A stretch of DNA of 11,870 nt from NCBI GenBank assembly GCA_900772845.1, contig CAAGSD010000149.1:1-11870 (forward strand). Reading direction: 5' to 3'. Position numbers and translations under genes: made by a program. Origin of the DNA: Lachnospiraceae bacterium (lineage in GTDB: Bacteria > Bacillota > Clostridia > Lachnospirales > Lachnospiraceae). Every line of letters starts with the position of its first letter. The first letter of the stretch is position 1. Below, in pieces: positions 1 through 7,168 of the stretch. Under the pieces are notes generated by a model. That model saw nothing but the letters and a program-made list of their open reading frames with translations, made no database searches and was not told the DNA's origin.

Positions 1-175
1 CCCACATGAGCTTGCTCATAAGTGGGTGAAAGACCTTAGGACCCGCCCCGATATGAGCATAAAAGTGGGATGATAATCCCACGATATGCGAATATTGGGG
101 CGGATTGTGGGAGTGCATAGCACGGAGCAATCCGTAGGCATCAAAGTCGGGGGCTTTTGACCCCGACATCATACT
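1..175 (+). other. Structured intergenic element: nested hairpins, possible ncRNA or multicopy palindromic element
   Basis: Four consecutive foldable units were found by eye. (1) Positions 1-26: CCCAC and GTGGG flank ATGAGC/GCTCAT. (2) Positions 43-103: a 12-bp stem (43-54 with 92-103, one G-U pair at 50/96) encloses GCAT/ATGC (57-60/86-89) and the perfect hairpin GTGGGAT-GATA-ATCCCAC (65-82). (3) Positions 101-134: CGGATTG/CAATCCG enclose GTGC-ATA-GCAC (113-123). (4) Positions 146-167: GTCGGGG/CCCCGAC. The G-U pair works only in plus-strand RNA, which favours that strand. Stems 2 and 3 compete for bases 101-103. No plausible coding sequence covers it and no promoter was identified. I could not match it to a named RNA family. 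It resembles intergenic elements of Lachnospiraceae, but that is an impression only. It may extend left of the window. Confidence 0.45.
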
Positions 176-226
176 TATAATACGTTTGGGCAGATAAAAA
201 AGCTACATTCCGTTATTACACTTCCA

Positions 227-1549
227 TCAATCTTCGATCAATCCTTTGTTTTTCCATGCTCCGCTCCGCCAGCGCAGCAGCATGCCGACTGCACGGCAGC
301 ATTCATCTGCTGTCAGACCGATATAAGCACCCATTACTGCCAGATGCAGCTGTATCCCCAGCAGATACGTTCCTCCCGCTGCACACAAAAACATGAAAAC
401 AGCTCCGAGGATCACCGGAAATACAGCGTCTCCACTGGTTTTCAGTGCATTTCCGTATACCAGATTTGTTACTCGTCCGGCTTCCAGGGCAATATCAATA
501 AACATCAGCTTCTGCACTAGTTCTACCATACTCTTATCCTGCGTGAAAAAAGAGATCAGGACCGGGGCACTGATTGCAAACAGAAATTCTGTTCCCATCG
601 CCAGTACCGCTCCGATCGCCGCAGATTTTTTAGTCTGCTTATCACATATTTCATATTTTCCCGCACCCATGTACCATCCAGTCATAATGGCATTCGCCTG
701 GGCAAGCGCATTTCCCACACAAAAGGATAGATTCGTGATCTGTGCCGTATAGGAGCGGGCAGCCACATTGATTCCTTCTGTATCCATCTGGTTCAGGAAA
801 CGGATCACCAGTGTCATCGCTACATTATAAATAATATTTTCCAAAGCGGAAGGCAATCCGATCCGGATGATCTGCCGCAAAATCTCTCCGGAATTCACCC
901 TCTCCGAATATTTTTTTGCAGGGATCAGCCGCCGTACAAAGATCACTATCAATATCAGATTCACCACTTTGGAGATCACTGTTGCGGATGCAACTCCCTG
1001 CACACCGAGGTGGAAATGAAACAGAAACACGGCATTTAATATAAAATTCAGAATATTACCTGTCACCGTTGCGATCAAGGGCTGTTTCGTATATCCAAAT
1101 GCACGCAGATATCCTGCCAATATGGGAATCATAGCATTCAGTATGCTTCCGCCTCCTACGATCCGCAGATATTGTACGGCAGGCTCCTTCAATGCCGGTG
1201 CAATACCTACCACATACAGAATCCCATCGGAACAGAAAAACAAAAACACAGACATCACAACACCCAGGATCCCATTAAACCATAATCCCAAGGTCTTTGC
1301 CTGGCAGGCGATCCCCGGTCTGCCTGCACCGATATTCTGTGTCATCACAGCCAGCATTCCCATAGAAACTACCGAATACATAATAATGAACACACCAATA
1401 TAAGTATTTGCTGTTCCGACTGCTCCGACTGCCTGGTCTCCCACAGAAGAAAGCATTAAGGTATCGACCATTCCGGACAACATGTAAAAGATCGTCTCCA
1501 GACACAGTGGTACAAATAATTGAAATAATGACTTATTCTGTCCTTTCAT
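227..1549 (-). CDS. MATE-family multidrug/sodium efflux transporter
   Basis: This is an integral membrane protein of about 440 residues, the usual MATE length, with two homologous six-helix halves and hydrophobic segments throughout. Family-like stretches include the N-terminal FVPLCLETIFYMLSGMVDTL region, a GAVGTANTYIG stretch, and in the second half IGLPSALENIIYNVAM. MATE proteins export organic cations or other small compounds by exchange with Na+ or H+; the substrate here cannot be told. The frame stays open up to an ATG at 1597, but that codon has no ribosome binding site. The ATG at 1549 (MKGQNKSLFQLF) follows an AGAAAGGA about 13 bases upstream and gives the expected N-terminus. The gene is monocistronic and divergent from the AraC-type regulator, with a palindrome between them. 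No convincing terminator is visible downstream. Confidence 0.9.
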   Translation of the reverse strand: MKGQNKSLFQLFVPLCLETIFYMLSGMVDTLMLSSVGDQAVGAVGTANTYIGVFIIMYSVVSMGMLAVMTQNIGAGRPGIACQAKTLGLWFNGILGVVMSVFLFFCSDGILYVVGIAPALKEPAVQYLRIVGGGSILNAMIPILAGYLRAFGYTKQPLIATVTGNILNFILNAVFLFHFHLGVQGVASATVISKVVNLILIVIFVRRLIPAKKYSERVNSGEILRQIIRIGLPSALENIIYNVAMTLVIRFLNQMDTEGINVAARSYTAQITNLSFCVGNALAQANAIMTGWYMGAGKYEICDKQTKKSAAIGAVLAMGTEFLFAISAPVLISFFTQDKSMVELVQKLMFIDIALEAGRVTNLVYGNALKTSGDAVFPVILGAVFMFLCAAGGTYLLGIQLHLAVMGAYIGLTADECCRAVGMLLRWRSGAWKNKGLIED

Positions 1550-1602
1550 CGTATGTTTTATATCCTTTCTGCGGTTCCTATAAATTTGCATTTTCATTTT
1601 GT

Positions 1603-1619
1603 AACTATTCAGAATAGTT
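1603..1619. promoter_or_regulatory. 17-bp perfect palindrome, candidate operator upstream of the MATE gene
   Basis: AACTATTC-A-GAATAGTT is a perfect 8+1+8 inverted repeat between the divergent MATE and AraC-type genes. It lies about 54 bases upstream of the preferred MATE start. Its size and symmetry suit a dimeric repressor such as a MarR or TetR protein, which often control efflux pumps. No such regulator gene is in the window; the neighbouring AraC-type protein would more usually bind direct repeats. The binding protein is therefore unknown. Confidence 0.45.
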
Positions 1620-1681
1620 CCTTTAGTTTTTACATATTACTACTTTATCTCTCCTAAAACTTGCATTTTTACCACAGAAAA

Positions 1682-1710
1682 TTGACTTATTTCTACTTTT
1701 ATAGTAATCT
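1682..1710 (+). promoter_or_regulatory. Weak candidate promoter for the AraC-type regulator
   Basis: TTGACT at 1682-1687 and TAATCT at 1705-1710 are separated by 17 bases. The -35 is good, the -10 poor (about three of six consensus bases). It leads into a leader ending in AGAAAGG, seven bases before the ATG. Confidence 0.3.
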
Positions 1711-1752
1711 GTCCATAATATCCTCTGATCCACTTCACAGAAAGGCCGGCCT

Positions 1753-2622
1753 ATGTACCCTGAATTAAGAGAAGAACGCATTCACGGAACAAAAGAATTT
1801 CCTTTCAGCAGTTATCACCTGCATGATATGCCTGCTTTTTTTCAGATTCCTGTCCACTGGCATCCGGAGGTCGAGATCATATATGTCCGCTCCGGCTCTC
1901 TTAAGATCATCATTGAAGGCGAAGAATACGAAGCGGCCGGCGGCTCCGTCTACTTTGTGAATCCCGGTGAGCTTCATTTTATGGGCTCTGCAATTCCGGG
2001 CGTAGACTATCATACCCTGCTGTTTCCGCTGGAATTTATTTCTTTTCAGACGGACGATCTATTGGAAACGGAGTTTCTCCTTCCCTTGCGTAACCATGAA
2101 TTGCTTTTGCCTCATAATCTTTCCCACGAAAAAAGCTGTCCTGACATCATTTCTCTCATCTGTGAGATCCTGTCTGTCAGGCAGCTTCCAAATACATTGA
2201 GCGGGCTTTTTCAGTTACGTATTTTATTGTTATCACTTATACAAAAAATTGCTTCCTGCGGAACCATTAACCCTATGGGCTCCAAAAGAAACGATCCGAT
2301 GCAGCGTGAGATACTGACTTATCTGCAGTATAACTATACGGAACCTCTTCGGTTGGAAACTCTGGCAGAGCAATTTCATTTATCCGAGAAATATTTGTCC
2401 CGCTATTTTAAGCAGCATTTCCACCTGACTCTGACGCAATACCTGATGCATCTGAGACTGACCCATGCCTGCCATCTGTTAGAGAGCACCTCTCTGCCGG
2501 TTACAGAGGTTGCCCTGCAGTCCGGCTTTTCTAACGTGAGTCATTTTATCCGCAGCTTTCATTCTTCTTTCCGAATGTCGCCACTGCAATACCGCAAGAA
2601 ACGGGATCAGCCTTTCACATAA
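1753..2622 (+). CDS. AraC-family transcriptional regulator with N-terminal cupin domain
   Basis: The 289-residue protein has the standard two-part architecture. Residues about 15-110 form a cupin/AraC-binding domain with HWHPEVE (His35, His37) and PGELH (His75), typical of small-ligand sensors. Residues about 185-285 carry two helix-turn-helix motifs: LRLETLAEQFHLSEKYLSRYFK, then PVTEVALQSGFSNVSHFIRSFH and the family signature ending SPLQYRKKR. Such proteins usually activate nearby sugar or metabolite genes. AGAAAGG seven bases before the ATG supports this start; the spacer contains the 8-bp palindrome GGCCGGCC (1744-1751). It is divergent from the MATE gene and upstream of the SDR-symporter operon, so either could be its target; the sequence does not decide. 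The ligand is unknown. Confidence 0.92.
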   Translation: MYPELREERIHGTKEFPFSSYHLHDMPAFFQIPVHWHPEVEIIYVRSGSLKIIIEGEEYEAAGGSVYFVNPGELHFMGSAIPGVDYHTLLFPLEFISFQTDDLLETEFLLPLRNHELLLPHNLSHEKSCPDIISLICEILSVRQLPNTLSGLFQLRILLLSLIQKIASCGTINPMGSKRNDPMQREILTYLQYNYTEPLRLETLAEQFHLSEKYLSRYFKQHFHLTLTQYLMHLRLTHACHLLESTSLPVTEVALQSGFSNVSHFIRSFHSSFRMSPLQYRKKRDQPFT

Positions 2623-2701
2623 ATCCGGATATCAGACACAATAACCGGACTTTATGATTATTCACACTTTTCATTTGTTCTTTCTTTTGCACGGTATCGT
2701 A

Positions 2702-2710
2702 TGCTATACT
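2702..2710 (+). promoter_or_regulatory. Extended -10 promoter for the SDR-symporter operon
   Basis: TGCTATACT is an extended -10 element (TG, one base, TATACT), located 65 bases before the ATG at 2775. No good -35 is seen at 16-18 bases; TTGCAC at 2687-2692 is too close at 12 bases. AGGAGG at 2763-2768 is the downstream ribosome binding site. Confidence 0.45.
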
Positions 2711-2774
2711 GTCTTCAGGTTTTTTTGATTATTTTTACAGAACATATCAATATATAAAACACAGGAGGCTATCT

Positions 2775-3623
2775 ATGAAAAAAATATGGATTGTCGGCTC
2801 CCTGGGCCACATGGGTCAGGCGCTGATCAGATTATTGGATATGATGGAATATGAATTGTACGAGACCGATAAGGATGAGCTGGATATCACGGATGAACAT
2901 GCGGTTTCCCTGTTCATGCACCGCAACCGCCCCGATGTGGTCATCAACTGTGCCGGATATCATCCCTCTTCCGTTACAGAGCAGTCGGAGACTGACATGG
3001 CCTACAAGGTCAATGCCGTAGGTGCGAGAAATCTGGCCCAGGCTGCGGAAAGTATTCAGGCAAAACTGATCCAGATCTCTACGGATGACGTATTTTCCAA
3101 CGCATCCGACACACCCTATAATGAATTCGATGACGTGAATCCCGTGGGACTGTTTGCAAAGTCCAAATATGCCGGAGAGAAATTCGTCATCCAGCTGATG
3201 ACCCGCTATGTCATTATCCGCAGTTCCTGGATCTATGGCATTGGCAAAGACTTCCTGAATGAAATACTGGAAGCTGCCACTGATCCCAAGGTATCCACCA
3301 TGGAATTATGGAACAATGACTGCGCCGTTCCCACTTCTGCGGCTGAGCTTGCCCGGGTGGTAAAATTTTTCATCGACAACGACCATTATGGCATCTATCA
3401 TGCCGTCTGCAGCGGCGGTTCCTGTACCCGTCTGGAATTTGCCCGTGAGATCCTGCGCCTTGCCGGAAAAGAGGACCAGCTTACCGTTACTGTAAAGGAA
3501 GGTGCTCCGGAGAAATATTCCGTACTGGATAATATGATGCTGCGTCTCAACGGCATCGAAGAACCCGACGACTGGAAAGAGACACTGGCCGCCTACATGA
3601 AAGAGACAGGAGGACTGGAATAG
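2775..3623 (+). CDS. RmlD-like SDR-family NAD(P)-binding protein (dTDP-4-dehydrorhamnose reductase homologue)
   Basis: The 282-residue protein matches the extended SDR/RmlD fold. The nucleotide-binding loop GSLGHMG (residues 8-14) is followed by DELDITD, VINCAGYH (57-63), an STDDVF stretch (102-107; commonly STDYVF), RSSWIYG and, near the C-terminus, YSVLDNMMLRLNG (commonly RPxxSxLD). RmlD reduces dTDP-4-keto-rhamnose to dTDP-rhamnose. Here the catalytic YxxxK motif reads FAKSK: Phe127 replaces the proton-donor Tyr while Lys131 remains, and the next usual Tyr is Asp105. No other rhamnose gene (rmlA, rmlB, rmlC) is nearby. It may therefore be a non-catalytic or altered binding protein, like the RmlD homologue MAT2B, rather than a rhamnose enzyme. 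AGGAGG at 2763-2768 fixes the start. Its stop overlaps the start of the symporter by one base. Confidence 0.85.
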   Translation: MKKIWIVGSLGHMGQALIRLLDMMEYELYETDKDELDITDEHAVSLFMHRNRPDVVINCAGYHPSSVTEQSETDMAYKVNAVGARNLAQAAESIQAKLIQISTDDVFSNASDTPYNEFDDVNPVGLFAKSKYAGEKFVIQLMTRYVIIRSSWIYGIGKDFLNEILEAATDPKVSTMELWNNDCAVPTSAAELARVVKFFIDNDHYGIYHAVCSGGSCTRLEFAREILRLAGKEDQLTVTVKEGAPEKYSVLDNMMLRLNGIEEPDDWKETLAAYMKETGGLE

Positions 3624-4912
3624 TGGAAAAACATGAAACCGAAAAGAAAACAGAAAAAAAGAAATTAGGTTTGTCCACCAAAATCTTTATCGCCCTTTTA
3701 GCCGGTGCCATAAGCGGTGTACTGATCCACTATTACATGCCGGAAGGCTATTTCAGGGATACCATTCTGATCAACGGCATTCTCTATGTGCTGGGCAACG
3801 GTTTTATCCGCCTGATGCAGATGCTGGTGGTTCCTCTGGTATTCTGCTCCCTGGTCTGCGGCGCCATGGCCATTGGTGATACGAAAACGCTGGGAACCGT
3901 GGGTGTAAAGACGATCCTGTTCTACCTGTGCACCACAGCTTTGGCGATCTGTGTGGCACTGGGCATTGCCAGTCTGATCAATCCCGGCGTGGGCTTAAAT
4001 ATTGCGTTGCCGGAGGATGCCACCGAAGTTGCTACCACCCAGGTAGATTTTGCGGAGACGTTGCTGAATATTATTCCGAAAAATATTTTTACCTCTCTGT
4101 CCACCGGAGATATGCTGCCGATCATCTTCTTTGCTTTATTTGTCGGCATCCTTCTGGCTGCCATGGGCAACCGGGTCTCCACTGTGGCGAACTTTTTCAG
4201 TCAGTTCAATGACATTATGATGGAAATGACGATTGCAGTCATGAAAGCGGCCCCTGTCGGTGTCTTCTGCCTGATTGCCAAGACCTTCGCAGGTATCGGC
4301 TTCGACGCTTTTGTGCCTATGCTGAAATATATGGGAAGCGTTATCCTGGCGCTGGCAGTACAGTGTTTCGTGGTATATCAGGTCATGCTGTTTGCGTTTA
4401 CCCGGTTGAATCCTTTTAAGTTCATTAAAAAGTTCTTCCCGGTTATGACCTTTGCCTTCTCCACCTCCACCAGTAATGCGACGATCCCTCTGTCTATCGA
4501 CACCTTATATAAAAAAATCGGTGTTTCCAAACAGATCTCGTCCTTTACGATCCCTCTGGGTGCCACCATTAACATGGACGGTACTTCCATCATGCAGGGT
4601 GTTGCCGTGGTATTCATAGCACAGGCTTACGGTATTCCTCTGACCCCGGCTGCCATTGCTACTGTCATTGCTACCGCTACGATCGCTTCCATCGGTACTG
4701 CCGGTGTCCCCAGTGTCGGTCTGGTCACCCTGTCCATGGTACTGACCTCCGTGGGACTGCCTACCGAGGGCATTGCACTGATCATGGGTATCGACCGTAT
4801 CCTGGATATGCTGCGTACCGCTGTCAATATTACCGGTGATGCCGTATGTACCACTATCGTGGCTAAGCAACAGGGTGCTTTTAACGAGAAGACTTTCCGG
4901 GCTGACAACTGA
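3623..4912 (+). CDS. Dicarboxylate/amino acid:cation symporter (DAACS family, GltP/GltT-like)
   Basis: The 429-residue membrane protein has the glutamate-transporter family landmarks in order: the serine-rich hairpin STSTSNAT (280-287), the sodium-site motif NMDGT (317-321), GTAGVPS in the second hairpin, and the substrate-binding helix LDMLRTAVNITGD. In that helix Asp395, Arg398, Thr399, Asn402 and Asp406 correspond to the GltPh residues Asp394, Arg397, Thr398, Asn401 and Asp405. The Arg implies an acidic amino acid or C4-dicarboxylate substrate, imported with Na+ or H+. The charged start MEKHETEKKTEKKK is unusually lysine/glutamate rich. Translation starts at GTG, sharing its G with the upstream TAG stop; AGGAGG at 3608-3613 is nine bases before it, inside the SDR gene. 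Translational coupling to the SDR protein is likely. Confidence 0.95.
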   Translation: MEKHETEKKTEKKKLGLSTKIFIALLAGAISGVLIHYYMPEGYFRDTILINGILYVLGNGFIRLMQMLVVPLVFCSLVCGAMAIGDTKTLGTVGVKTILFYLCTTALAICVALGIASLINPGVGLNIALPEDATEVATTQVDFAETLLNIIPKNIFTSLSTGDMLPIIFFALFVGILLAAMGNRVSTVANFFSQFNDIMMEMTIAVMKAAPVGVFCLIAKTFAGIGFDAFVPMLKYMGSVILALAVQCFVVYQVMLFAFTRLNPFKFIKKFFPVMTFAFSTSTSNATIPLSIDTLYKKIGVSKQISSFTIPLGATINMDGTSIMQGVAVVFIAQAYGIPLTPAAIATVIATATIASIGTAGVPSVGLVTLSMVLTSVGLPTEGIALIMGIDRILDMLRTAVNITGDAVCTTIVAKQQGAFNEKTFRADN

Positions 4913-4956
4913 TCACCGGTTTACAACTTTCCAGGTGGCTGCCACCGTATAAAAAT

Positions 4957-5009
4957 AAGTGAAACATCCTGTCTTGTGCGCAAGTGCCCGTCAGATGTTT
5001 CACTTTTTT
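4957..5009. terminator. Bidirectional rho-independent terminator
   Basis: AAGTGAAACATC (4957-4968) pairs perfectly with GATGTTTCACTT (4994-5005), and the loop holds a small CTTG/CAAG hairpin (4973-4984). A T-run (5004-5009) follows on the plus strand, and an A-run (4951-4955) gives a T-run on the minus strand. It sits between the convergent symporter and ktrA genes and can serve both. Confidence 0.87.
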
Positions 5010-5025
5010 ACAGTTCTCAGCTATT

Positions 5026-5676
5026 CTATTTCAGTTTATTCAGTTTTGCCCGGTTGGCAATGACGATCAGCCTCATATCCTGTGTCAGCGGCATCTCCGG
5101 GTCGATATTCGTATTCACATTTTTCCCCTGAATGATGGCAACCACATTCACGGAATATTTTTTACGGAGATTCAGCTCGATCAGATTCTTGCCGATCCAC
5201 TGCTGTTTGACCTCCAGCTCCACCATGGACACATCCTGAGATAGTTCAATAATGTCCATAAAACCGGAACTCAACAGGTTTTTCGCCAGATGGATGCCGG
5301 ATTCACTCTCCGGAAATACCACGCGGTCTGCACCCACCTTCATAAGGATCTTGCAATTTATCTCGCTGCCGCATTTTGCGATCACTGTCTTCACGCCCAG
5401 TTCCTTGCACAGCATTGTCGCCATAACGCTGGCCTCCAGGTGATTTGCCATAGTCACGATAACCACATCAATATTGGCAATGCCTATCTGCCGTAACGCT
5501 TCCGGGTCTGTGACATCCGCACATTTGCAGTAAGGAATCTCTGCAATCGCTGCATTGACTACCACTTCTCTATTGTCTACAGCCAGCACCTCGGCACCGT
5601 TTTCTACCAGTTCTTTTGCTACACTTCTTCCATATCTTCCAAGTCCGAATACCGCATAGGTCTGATTGATTCCCAT
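5026..5676 (-). CDS. ktrA: Potassium-uptake regulatory subunit KtrA (TrkA family, RCK domains)
   Basis: At 216 residues this is the short KtrA type, with one RCK_N and one RCK_C domain, not the duplicated TrkA of about 450. RCK_N (about 5-130) has the Rossmann motif GLGRYG (11-16) and Asp34 at the end of the second strand, which binds the adenosine ribose of NAD(H) or ATP/ADP. RCK_C (about 135-216) is the second ligand-binding domain; in Firmicutes this domain can bind c-di-AMP. The protein forms a cytoplasmic octameric ring gating the membrane subunit KtrB. AGGAAGGAAGAG just before the ATG supports the start. The gene lies 29 bases after ktrB in the same direction, so the two form an operon. 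Confidence 0.93.
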   Translation of the reverse strand: MGINQTYAVFGLGRYGRSVAKELVENGAEVLAVDNREVVVNAAIAEIPYCKCADVTDPEALRQIGIANIDVVIVTMANHLEASVMATMLCKELGVKTVIAKCGSEINCKILMKVGADRVVFPESESGIHLAKNLLSSGFMDIIELSQDVSMVELEVKQQWIGKNLIELNLRKKYSVNVVAIIQGKNVNTNIDPEMPLTQDMRLIVIANRAKLNKLK

Positions 5677-5705
5677 AATCTCTTCCTTCCTGTGATTTCA
5701 AATGT

Positions 5706-7067
5706 TTAGCCGACACTGATCTCTTCCGTCGGATTTTTCACAATGTTTTTATTCTTATTCTGCGTGCTGAATGCTATTACCAGGGAAATCGGGCCGACTC
5801 TTCCCAGATACATAGTCACAATAACGATGACCTTGCCCCACAGATTCAATGTGGATGTCAGATTTCTCGTCAGTCCTACGGTAGCTGTAGCGCTGACAGT
5901 CTCATATACAATATCGATCACATCCGCATTGGTCACAGCTGACAACAGGATCGTGGACAAAGACGCAATCAGAAAAAACATCCCCACAACCGCTACCGAC
6001 TTATTCACTGCCTGCTTCGGAATATTTCTTCCGAAAAGCTCTGCATCTTCCTTATTACCTATGGTGGCAAACATGGATACCAGCAGCACTGCAATCGTAA
6101 CTGTCTTCATTCCTCCTGCGGTTCCCACCGGAGATCCGCCGATCAGCATCAACAGTACCGAAATGATCGCAGAGGTATTGGTCAGATCCTGCTGCGGAAT
6201 CGTGGCAAAGCCTGCCGTACGTGTGGTCACCGACTGGAACAGGGATGCCAGAATTCTCTGTCCTACCGTATAATTCTGCATGGTCAATGGGTTATTATAT
6301 TCAAAAATATAAAAAGCTGCCGCTCCCACGATAATAAGCAGCCCCGTCATGGTCAACGCAATCTTGCTGTGAAGGGTCAGCTGCCGGAAACATTTGAGCT
6401 TCTGTGTCCTGATATTCTTCAGTACCCGCAACATATCCCACCAGACGATATACCCCAGTCCTCCCAACACGATCAGCAGCATCGTCACCAGGTTGACCAT
6501 GGGCTGGAATACATAACCGCACAGGCTGTCCTCCGACATAATGTCCATTCCCGCATTACAGAAAGCAGAAATAGCATTAAAAATCGAGATCCAGATGCCC
6601 CGCAGACCGTATTCCGGTATAAATACCGTCATATACAGAAGTGCTCCCGTTCCCTCCACTACCAATGTTCCTATGAGAACTTTGCGGAGAAATCTCACGA
6701 TTCCGGAAATATTATTCAGATTAAATGCATCCTGCAGCAGTCTCCGGTTCCCGATACCCAGTCTTCTGTGCAGCCCCATCATGACACCGTACATCACAGT
6801 GATAATTCCTAAGCCTCCCAACTGGATGAGGATCAGGATCACGATCTGCCCAAACACACTCCAGGTGGAACACGTCGGCACTGTCACCAGACCGGTCACA
6901 CAGATGGATGTGGTGGCCGTAAACAGAGCGTCAATATACGGAACCGCTGCCCCTGTAGCCGAACTGACAGGCAAAGCCAACAGAACGCTGCCCACCAGTA
7001 TAGCGCAAAAGAAACTGAGCATGATCTTCTGTGTAGTGGATAGCTGTATCAATTTTTTTATGTTCAT
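5706..7067 (-). CDS. ktrB: Potassium channel-like transporter subunit KtrB (TrkH/KtrB family)
   Basis: The protein has about 453 residues from the chosen start and four membrane-pore-membrane repeats. The selectivity-filter segments are TTSICVTGLVT (Gly59), ISAFCNAGMD (Gly172), VTTRTAGFATI (Gly285) and VSATATVGLTRNLT (Gly397, with the conserved gating Arg400). The flexible gate loop GGSPVGTAGGMKT precedes the fourth repeat. It imports K+, coupled to Na+ in known KtrB proteins, under control of KtrA encoded just downstream. The frame is open to an ATG at 7100, but only the ATG at 7067 has a good site: GGAG six bases upstream. This gives MNIKKLIQLSTTQKI, a typical KtrB start. An extended -10 promoter lies about 80 bases upstream. 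Confidence 0.94.
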   Translation of the reverse strand: MNIKKLIQLSTTQKIMLSFFCAILVGSVLLALPVSSATGAAVPYIDALFTATTSICVTGLVTVPTCSTWSVFGQIVILILIQLGGLGIITVMYGVMMGLHRRLGIGNRRLLQDAFNLNNISGIVRFLRKVLIGTLVVEGTGALLYMTVFIPEYGLRGIWISIFNAISAFCNAGMDIMSEDSLCGYVFQPMVNLVTMLLIVLGGLGYIVWWDMLRVLKNIRTQKLKCFRQLTLHSKIALTMTGLLIIVGAAAFYIFEYNNPLTMQNYTVGQRILASLFQSVTTRTAGFATIPQQDLTNTSAIISVLLMLIGGSPVGTAGGMKTVTIAVLLVSMFATIGNKEDAELFGRNIPKQAVNKSVAVVGMFFLIASLSTILLSAVTNADVIDIVYETVSATATVGLTRNLTSTLNLWGKVIVIVTMYLGRVGPISLVIAFSTQNKNKNIVKNPTEEISVG

Positions 7068-7123
7068 AATATACTCCATTCCGCCAACGCTTTCCTGCAT
7101 CAGTGGAATCGCAACTCAAATTT

Positions 7124-7140
7124 TGCGGATACCATCCGCA
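7124..7140 (-). promoter_or_regulatory. Perfect hairpin at the 5' end of the ktrB transcript
   Basis: TGCGGAT-ACC-ATCCGCA is a perfect 7-bp inverted repeat with a 3-base loop. It begins within a few bases of the transcription start predicted from the -10 at 7149-7154. It could stabilise the 5' end of the mRNA or be a protein-binding site. It is not followed by a T-run on the minus strand, so it is a poor terminator for the upstream acyltransferase gene. Confidence 0.5.
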
Positions 7141-7141
7141 A

Positions 7142-7157
7142 TGCTATGATTATAGCA
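7142..7157 (-). promoter_or_regulatory. ktrBA promoter: consensus extended -10 inside a palindrome
   Basis: On the minus strand TGCTATAAT (7149-7157) is a perfect extended -10 element, consistent with the absence of a good -35. It is embedded in the inverted repeat TGCTAT-GATT-ATAGCA (7142-7157), which spans the -10 and start-site region. It lies just after the acyltransferase stop (7169), so ktrBA has its own promoter. Confidence 0.6.
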
Positions 7158-7168
7158 CACTTTCCTGT

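Noticed and set aside
146..167. Rho-independent terminator for the MATE gene or for the structured element
   Set aside because: The GTCGGGG/CCCCGAC stem is strong, but no T-run follows it on either strand.
1744..1751. GGCCGGCC palindrome as an operator
   Set aside because: It is an 8-bp GC palindrome within the spacer between ribosome binding site and start codon; alone it is too short to support a regulatory claim.
4505..4908. Long open frames on the minus strand opposite the symporter gene
   Set aside because: They are low-complexity shadows of the symporter's reading frame, have no ribosome binding sites and no recognisable domain.
7124..7140. Terminator for the acyltransferase gene
   Set aside because: The stem is perfect but no T-run follows on the minus strand, and it sits downstream of the ktrB promoter.
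7068..7141. c-di-AMP (ydaO-type) riboswitch upstream of ktrB
   Set aside because: The leader from the predicted start is only about 75 bases, too short for that riboswitch, and holds just one small hairpin.
6369..7149. Open frames of 147 and 202 codons on the plus strand opposite ktrB
   Set aside because: They lie fully antisense to the clear KtrB coding sequence and its leader, and lack family motifs or start signals.
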